Under the pieces are notes generated by a model. The model worked only from the letters and a program-made list of their open reading frames with translations. It did no database searches and was not told where the DNA came from. The translations under genes and the position numbers were made by a program. This document shows positions 59,136 through 64,000 of a stretch of 64,000 nt of DNA, piece by piece (positions within the stretch are counted from its first letter, which is position 1; each line of letters starts with the position of its first letter). The stretch comes from Niastella sp. OAS944 (lineage in GTDB: Bacteria > Bacteroidota > Bacteroidia > Chitinophagales > Chitinophagaceae), in assembly GCA_024809215.1 (NCBI GenBank), contig JANUBW010000007.1, forward strand, positions 186,001 to 250,000. The letters run 5' to 3'.

Positions 59136-60218
59136 ATGTCTAAAGTCGTCTTCAATAACAAAAATGCTGTATTCTTTCAATCACTTAAAGGGGCTATAGA
59201 CAGCTATTTTAAAGAAAAGAACTTAAAGAAAACTGGTAATTGGGCACTGTACTCCAAAACCATCATTTTAATAGCAGCTTCTATTGCATTATACCTCATT
59301 GCCATTAGCTTTTCATTACCTGTTGTAACAACCATTTTAATTGGTAGTGTTTTGGGGTTTTTATCGGCCTGCATAGGATTTAATGTAATGCACGATGCCA
59401 ACCATGGTAGCTATTCATCAAAAAGCTGGGTGAACGATACTTTGGGTTTAACATTGAATGCGCTGGGCGGAAACAGTTTTATTTGGCGGCATAAACATAA
59501 TATCATTCACCATACCTATCCTAATGTTGATGGTATAGATGATGATATAGCAAAGTCGCCGTTTATAAGAATGTGCAGTTCACAACCATGGGTACCTATG
59601 CACCGGATACAGCATTTATATACACCCTTGTTGTATGCTATCAGTTCTATGGTCTGGATCCTGTTCCAGGACTTTGAAAAATACTTTAAACAGAAAGTGC
59701 ATAATACCGAGTTGCAGAAAATGAAAACAAAGGATCATGTTATTTTCTGGATCAGTAAAGTGTTATATGTTTTCTTTTATATAGCGCTGCCCATTCTTCT
59801 TACCGGCTGGCAACAGTGGCTGGTTTTCTTTTTAAGCCTGCATGTAGGTTTAGGTTTTACCCTGGCTATTGTTTTTCAGCTGGCGCATGTGGTAGAAGAA
59901 ACTGAATTTACATTTGCTCCGCTTAGCGAAACAACAGTTATCGAAAACGAGTGGGCCATTCACCAATTAAAGACTACATCAAATTTCTCCCCTGATAATA
60001 AACTGGTTTCCTGGTTTGCCGGTGGTTTGAACTACCAGGTAGAACACCATCTGTTTCCCCGCATCAGCCATATTCATTATCCGGCTATAAGTAAAATAGT
60101 AAAATTGAAATGCGAAGAGTTCAATGTTCCCTATAATTGTATCTCGTCTTTTAATCTTGCTGTAAGATCACATTTTCGCTTTATTAAATTATTGGGAAGA
60201 AAACCTGTTAGTGCTTAG
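59136..60218 (+). CDS. Membrane fatty acid desaturase (acyl-CoA/acyl-lipid type)
   Basis: The 360-residue protein has four membrane segments and the three His boxes of integral desaturases: HDANHG, HNIIHH and QVEHHLFP. The last box with Gln (QxxHH) resembles front-end or omega desaturases. Two Fe ions insert a double bond with O2. The position of the double bond is not predictable. It may adjust membrane fluidity. It runs to within 68 bases of the next gene. Confidence 0.92.
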   Translation: MSKVVFNNKNAVFFQSLKGAIDSYFKEKNLKKTGNWALYSKTIILIAASIALYLIAISFSLPVVTTILIGSVLGFLSACIGFNVMHDANHGSYSSKSWVNDTLGLTLNALGGNSFIWRHKHNIIHHTYPNVDGIDDDIAKSPFIRMCSSQPWVPMHRIQHLYTPLLYAISSMVWILFQDFEKYFKQKVHNTELQKMKTKDHVIFWISKVLYVFFYIALPILLTGWQQWLVFFLSLHVGLGFTLAIVFQLAHVVEETEFTFAPLSETTVIENEWAIHQLKTTSNFSPDNKLVSWFAGGLNYQVEHHLFPRISHIHYPAISKIVKLKCEEFNVPYNCISSFNLAVRSHFRFIKLLGRKPVSA

Positions 60219-60285
60219 CTGTTCTTCAACCAATATTTTAATAATTTGCCTGCCGCAAAGTATTTATTATAAAACGGAGAGTTAT

Positions 60286-60534
60286 ATGACAACCGGCGAA
60301 GGCCCCGATCCTGAGATCTTGTTACAATTGGTATCAATGAAAATGCCCTTTGGAAAGTATAAGGGAACCTTGTTATGCAACCTGCCCGATTTTTACCTGG
60401 CCTGGTTTAAAAAACAGGGATTTCCCAAAGGTAAACTGGGCGTATTGCTTGAGACCATATTTGAGATAAAATCGAACGGGCTTACCTTTTTGCTCGATCC
60501 GTTGAAGAAGGGCGGGCGTTTCCCAAATCAATAA
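60286..60534 (+). CDS. DUF3820 family protein
   Basis: The 82-residue protein has the DUF3820 pattern MPFGKYKGTLLCNLPDFYLAWFKKQGFPKGKLG. The ATG at 60286 is chosen, because longer frames overlap the desaturase end. The family is small and of unknown role. The stop lies 10 bases before the convergent HEAGH gene end. Confidence 0.85.
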   Translation: MTTGEGPDPEILLQLVSMKMPFGKYKGTLLCNLPDFYLAWFKKQGFPKGKLGVLLETIFEIKSNGLTFLLDPLKKGGRFPNQ

Positions 60535-60544
60535 CCGGCTGCGT

Positions 60545-61060
60545 TTAGGCGCGCAACCATCTTGTCATATGAGGGTAAGATGGAATGTTTAACTGGTGGG
60601 CCTTTTTTTCATTTACGGTCAATCCTATTCTTTCGAGCATAGCCAGGCCAACATAACTTTTCAGGCGACAGCCTTCTGTAATATAATCCCGACCACCCCG
60701 GTAACCTTTTTCATGGAAAACGAAATATGGATCTATTAGTAAATGCATACAGGCTGCATACGACCAGGCAATAGCCATGATCTCCTCTGTTTCGCGGTCT
60801 TTTCTGGTAGGAATATTTCGCTCCGATAATCGTGGCCGGTCGTTAGCCGGCACTACTGCAATATGACCGGCTTCGTGTAAAATATCGCCGGGGTGTTCCA
60901 GTGCTTCTTTGTCAATAATGATCATGCCGTTGTTGATCAACAGTCCGGGAAGAAAACTTTTATTGCTGATTCTCCTATAGGAAGTTTCAATACCAATTTC
61001 GTTCAGGAATTCAACGCATATCTCAAGAAGGTCAGGTTCGTTCTGTTCGCTATCTGTCAT
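60545..61060 (-). CDS. HExxH-type (ImmA/IrrE-like) protein of unknown role
   Basis: The 171-residue protein carries HEAGH within DILHEAGHIAVVP, a zinc-metalloprotease-like motif as in the ImmA/IrrE family. A later conserved Glu occurs in ETEEIMAIAWSYA. Length and fold do not let me name a substrate. ATG at 61060 (MTDSEQNEPDLLE) is chosen over 61105 because the extra N-terminal residues are rich in His/Leu and unlikely. No phage or toxin gene is near, so a phage-type ImmA role is not supported. Confidence 0.72.
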   Translation of the reverse strand: MTDSEQNEPDLLEICVEFLNEIGIETSYRRISNKSFLPGLLINNGMIIIDKEALEHPGDILHEAGHIAVVPANDRPRLSERNIPTRKDRETEEIMAIAWSYAACMHLLIDPYFVFHEKGYRGGRDYITEGCRLKSYVGLAMLERIGLTVNEKKAHQLNIPSYPHMTRWLRA

Positions 61061-61110
61061 TAAGTGGTGGTGGTTTAAAGAACGCAAACGGTGAATATAC
61101 GACACATTTG

Positions 61111-62271
61111 CTACACCACTACAGGCTCTTCCTGCTTTACAACTGTATGTACAGGCTTTTTAACGACCATTGTTTTCTTCTTTTTTCTGCGCCCCAGGTA
61201 AATCAGCAATCCGGTAATAGGCAAGCTAAAGGCAACAATAGCAGCTATTAGCGCAATTATCTGGGTGGGCCATCCATACAACCTTCCGGTGTGAATTGGG
61301 TACACCATCCGGCGCACTTTGTTTCCCATGCTTGAGTTTTTAAACATGGTTTCCTTTAAGATGCGGCCAGTGCCTTTTTCAAAGTACAGTGCATCTGCAA
61401 TATTATTCACCGCAGCTTCGCGGTTCATTTTGTTAACGGTAATGGAAAGATTGTCTTTTTCGGGCAATAACATGCTAACGCGTCCTTTATAGGGAAGCCT
61501 GTTATTGGTTTGCTGGTACAATGATTCATAAAACCCGGCCTGTATGGGTTGTTTAACCGTATTTACAGGCGCTTCTGTTTTTTTCATGGGTTTGCCATCG
61601 AACACCAGGTAAATTGCATTGTTCATCCATTGGTACGACCAGGTAAGTCCGGTAACGGCAATAAAGAACAATACAATATGAACATAAAAACCACCCACGG
61701 CATGCAGGTCCCAGTTAAGGCGTTTCCATTTCGATTTCCAGGCAATACGGGTACGTTGTTTTAAAATATGCCAGCGTTTGGGCCACCATAGAACAATACC
61801 CGAAATAACCATGAATACGAATATAAAGCACGAGGCGCCGGTAATGGCTTTCCCCGTTTCATTCATGCACAGCGTACGGTGCAGGTTCAATACAACACCG
61901 TAAAAGGTTTTATTATAATTCACGCCTTCAATCACCTTGCCGGTATAAGGGTTCACGGCAATATGCCAGGTTTGCGTTTTATTCTTTTTGGCATAAAACA
62001 CTACAGAGCGTTCGGGCGCCTGTGTTTCAGCATATATACGCGTGATCTTTAACGAAGGATTAAATGCCGCAGCTGAATGCATCATGCTGTCAATCGTTAC
62101 CCGTTGCGCTTTGGGTGGTACGGTTACAAAATAAAAATCATGATTGGCCCATTCGTCCAGCTCATCTTCAAAAACCAACAGAATGCCAGTGCCTGCAACT
62201 ATCAATACTACCAGTCCCGATGCTATTCCCAGCCACAGGTGCAGTTTGCCAAAAATTTGTTTCAACGTCAT
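61111..62271 (-). CDS. PepSY-associated membrane protein
   Basis: The 386-residue protein has four membrane helices (VLIVAGTGILLVFEDELDEWANHDFYF after the first, ITGASCFIFVFMVISGIVLWWPKRW, YVHIVLFFIAVTGLTWSYQW, IIALIAAIVAFSLPITGLLIYLG). PepSY-type periplasmic stretches, with QTWHIAVNPYTGKVIEGVNY and FHRTLC-like LHRTLCMN, lie between. Relatives act in iron or siderophore uptake as membrane reductases. A TonB receptor is absent here. A terminator-like hairpin lies just before the ATG. Confidence 0.88.
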   Translation of the reverse strand: MTLKQIFGKLHLWLGIASGLVVLIVAGTGILLVFEDELDEWANHDFYFVTVPPKAQRVTIDSMMHSAAAFNPSLKITRIYAETQAPERSVVFYAKKNKTQTWHIAVNPYTGKVIEGVNYNKTFYGVVLNLHRTLCMNETGKAITGASCFIFVFMVISGIVLWWPKRWHILKQRTRIAWKSKWKRLNWDLHAVGGFYVHIVLFFIAVTGLTWSYQWMNNAIYLVFDGKPMKKTEAPVNTVKQPIQAGFYESLYQQTNNRLPYKGRVSMLLPEKDNLSITVNKMNREAAVNNIADALYFEKGTGRILKETMFKNSSMGNKVRRMVYPIHTGRLYGWPTQIIALIAAIVAFSLPITGLLIYLGRRKKKKTMVVKKPVHTVVKQEEPVVV

Positions 62272-62290
62272 AGCCAGCTATTGTAAAATA

Positions 62291-62315
62291 AAAAGAGTCC
62301 CGCCAATGACGGGAC
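62291..62315 (-). terminator. Terminator-like hairpin in the leader of the PepSY gene
   Basis: On the minus strand GTCCCG pairs with CGGGAC round TCATTGG, followed by a T-rich run. It is only about 20 bases before the PepSY ATG at 62271, so it may attenuate that gene or end a leader transcript. Confidence 0.55.
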
Positions 62316-62330
62316 CCACTAATCAGAGCC

Positions 62331-62447
62331 TTAACACCTGGCTGTATTGTGGTTGAAATTCAATGAACACAACCAGGTAAAGGCTATTATTGTGATATGA
62401 CCATAAAAAGTTCCACTAAAACCTTTAAACAGCAAAAAAATACGCAT
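62331..62447 (-). CDS. Possible 38-residue leader or small membrane peptide
   Basis: A 38-codon frame starts ATG at 62447 and ends TAA at 62331. It is hydrophobic with aromatic and Cys/His residues (MRIFLLFKGFSGTFYG, HITIIAFTWLC). It is followed directly by the terminator-like hairpin and then the PepSY gene, the layout of a leader-peptide attenuator. It is short and could be chance. The gap 62450-62680 contains no other frame of note. Confidence 0.3.
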   Translation of the reverse strand: MRIFLLFKGFSGTFYGHITIIAFTWLCSLNFNHNTARC

Positions 62448-62681
62448 ACTGTTTGCCGGGGATAAATAAAACCCTTAGATGGCCCTAACTGTGTACACTC
62501 ATAAAAAGAGCTTTCAAGGACCTGGCAAAACCTTAAGCGCTTAAATAGTTGTGTTTATGGCGCTTCTGCAACAAATAAGTCCCATTTTTTGACTTTTGCG
62601 CAAATCCTTGCGCAAAGTTCCCTTTCCGCCGCCAAAAGGGCTTACGGATTCGGGAAATTGAGCTTACGAATTAAGGAAACA

Positions 62682-63590
62682 CTACTCAGATTTATATTTC
62701 TGTACCAGGTACAGGCCTGCTAAAGTCAATAGCATGCCAACTACTGTAAATATGCCAATGGGCTCCTGTACCATTACGCTGGCTATTATAAAACCGAATA
62801 CGGGGCATAAGAAAAGCCAGAAGGAAGCTTTTACTGCATTGTCTTTCAACAGGTATAGCCAAAGTTGAACGCCGATGATAGATACGGGTATTGCCAGCCA
62901 TAGAATGGGCGCAAGCATTTGTAAACCCCATATATTCTTAGCCGGGTGGTATGTGGCAATGGCAAATGGCAATAAGAACACGCCACCCAGTAATGTTTGC
63001 CAGCCATTGATGGTTAGTATATGCATGTTCTCCCAACTCTGCTTCGAAAAATAAATGATGCCAGCTGAGTATATGACCATGCAGAGCATGAGCAGTGCAA
63101 TACCTCCGGGGGTTGCATAACTGTTTTTGAACAAAGGCCAGGCGGCCAGTAATACCCCGCCCATACATAGTATAAGGCTTACAACGGTAATGGTTCGTAA
63201 GCGTTTACCAAAAATGAGTGCATTCATAAGGCTGAACAGTACCGGGTTGGTGGCAATGGCCAGTGATCCCAAACCGGCCGATACATTTCGCATGGCCAGC
63301 ACATACAGTCCCAGGTATAACGAGATGTTGAGCAAGCCATAAATGGCCAGCTGTTTCCATTCGTGTTTTTGCGGAAGACGCTTGCGTAAGATGCCGTGTG
63401 AAATGATGACCATTAACAAACCTGCAATAAAGAAACGTACTATACAAATTACAAATGGTTGTGCAACCTGTAAACCGAATTTGGTTGCTACTGCTGCGGA
63501 AGGCCAAAGTATAGAAAAGCCTACGCCTGTTAAGAACCATAACCATCCTGCTGTTTTCTTACTGTTCGCGGGAATCCCTTGCTGCTTCAA
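62682..63590 (-). CDS. DMT superfamily transporter (EamA type)
   Basis: The 302-residue protein has ten membrane segments in two EamA halves (WFLTGVGFSILWPSAAVATKFGL ... GIYFSKQSWENMHIL then LLGGVFLLPFAIATYHP ... GIFTVVGMLLTLAGLYLVQKY). The start is TTG at 63590; no in-frame ATG lies upstream. Substrate is unknown. The gene is divergent from nothing close. The gap 63591-63696 holds the terminator of the T9SS gene to the right. Confidence 0.88.
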   Translation of the reverse strand: MKQQGIPANSKKTAGWLWFLTGVGFSILWPSAAVATKFGLQVAQPFVICIVRFFIAGLLMVIISHGILRKRLPQKHEWKQLAIYGLLNISLYLGLYVLAMRNVSAGLGSLAIATNPVLFSLMNALIFGKRLRTITVVSLILCMGGVLLAAWPLFKNSYATPGGIALLMLCMVIYSAGIIYFSKQSWENMHILTINGWQTLLGGVFLLPFAIATYHPAKNIWGLQMLAPILWLAIPVSIIGVQLWLYLLKDNAVKASFWLFLCPVFGFIIASVMVQEPIGIFTVVGMLLTLAGLYLVQKYKSE

Positions 63591-63631
63591 TGCGTTGATT
63601 TTTGAAAAGCAAAATTAATGAAATCGCCGAA

Positions 63632-63672
63632 CGCAAAAGAAAAGGCGGATACAATGTGCTTTGTATCCGCCT
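63632..63672 (-). terminator. Terminator of the T9SS cargo gene at the right edge
   Basis: On the minus strand AGGCGGATACAA pairs perfectly with TTGTATCCGCCT, with a loop of about 6 bases, followed by TTTTCTTTT. Confidence 0.85.
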
Positions 63673-63696
63673 GGTGTATTGAGATTTTATATTATG

Positions 63697-64000
63697 CTAT
63701 TCAACAAACAGCTTCTCAATTTTTGAGCCGCTATCGGTAAACAAATTTAGAAAATATACTCCTTTGGTAAGCCCATCAACTGATATTGAGTTGTGGGTGC
63801 CTTTTACGTTCACTGTTTTTATCATGCGCCCGGTAGCATCGCGTAACTCAATACGGTTACAATTTACAGAGGTGTTAATATATGCTACACCTTTTGTAAC
63901 CGGGTTGGGCTGCAGGCTGACGGTGAAATCATTGTCTGAATTGCTTATTGAGCGTACAGGCGATAAGTTGTACTTCGCATCTTTATCAACTGTTTTAATG
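63697..64000 (-). CDS. T9SS type A sorting domain protein, C-terminal part only
   Basis: The minus frame is open from the window edge to the TAG at 63697, about 101 codons. The C-terminal 80 residues have the T9SS type A pattern: FTVSLQPNPVTKG as the LxPNP strand, IELRDATGRMIKTVNV, and GLTKGVYFLNLFTDSGSKIEKLFVE at the end. The protein is secreted by the type IX system. The cargo part lies outside the window. Confidence 0.88.
   Translation of the reverse strand, partial: IKTVDKDAKYNLSPVRSISNSDNDFTVSLQPNPVTKGVAYINTSVNCNRIELRDATGRMIKTVNVKGTHNSISVDGLTKGVYFLNLFTDSGSKIEKLFVE

Overview
The window looks like chromosomal DNA of a Bacteroidota bacterium of the Chitinophagaceae type (Niastella/Chitinophaga-like). 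The reasons are promoters of the TTG-N18-21-TAnnTTTG kind, two proteins with type IX secretion C-terminal domains, GldF/GldG gliding ABC genes, a MurF-alanine racemase fusion, many DUF5686, DUF4173 and MbnP-type proteins, and an exosortase N (XrtN) locus. The genus is inferred from family content, not proven. No prophage, CRISPR array, rRNA operon or intact transposase gene was seen.

Layout. 1-6.4 kb: a truncated hypothetical gene, a small lipoprotein, a gamma-carbonic-anhydrase-like protein, a class III aminotransferase, a DUF4399 lipoprotein, a 0.7 kb gene-free stretch with terminators and a possible small RNA, and a large DUF5686 outer-membrane protein. 6.8-14.9 kb: a same-strand block built round exosortase XrtN and its dedicated VIT-domain target, with a winged-helix regulator, membrane proteins, a DgkA-type kinase and a DUF1361 protein. 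15-21.8 kb: a propeller/barrel surface protein, an MBL hydrolase, a flippase and a secreted coiled-coil protein. 22.2-28.2 kb: an MbnH/MbnP-like di-heme peroxidase and copper-protein pair, ribosome rescue factor ArfB, D-aminoacyl-tRNA deacylase, a MazG-like hydrolase, GlyRS and a flavin reductase. 28.5-35.1 kb: mfd, then acpP-fabF-rnc. 35.6-39.8 kb: a T9SS cargo, a MarR regulator with a Cys-rich tail, methylmalonyl-CoA epimerase, and iscS-iscA. 40.5-49.1 kb: gldFG, TerC, murF-alr, lspA, fumC. 49.4-57.8 kb: a LacI regulator, enoyl-CoA hydratase, a B12-binding protein, a four-helix-bundle gene inside a repeat cassette, gltX, ARPP-1, a polysaccharide deacetylase and tatD. 57.8-64 kb: two broken tRNA-Ser copies beside an intact tRNA-Ser and a GIY-YIG nuclease, a desaturase, a PepSY protein, a DMT transporter and the end of a second T9SS cargo.

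The most striking signal lies between the genes. About fifteen intergenic sites carry runs of short degenerate units, 7-mers or 8-mers (once an 11-mer). The unit sequence differs from site to site but is shared within a site, and each run holds almost always exactly four units. Many sites have two runs in inverted orientation that could form a hairpin, often next to a TTGTATTTCCC-like anchor. Runs abut stop codons, fill whole intergenic gaps, and at glyS and mfd supply the upstream promoter element. One site (52066-52550) has the same arms wrapped round a gene for a four-helix-bundle protein (S23/Avd-like), while the site at 47606-47685 has equivalent arms separated by only 3 bases. This suggests an empty and a loaded form of one element. 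The mobility idea is inference; the repeat structure is read directly from the sequence.
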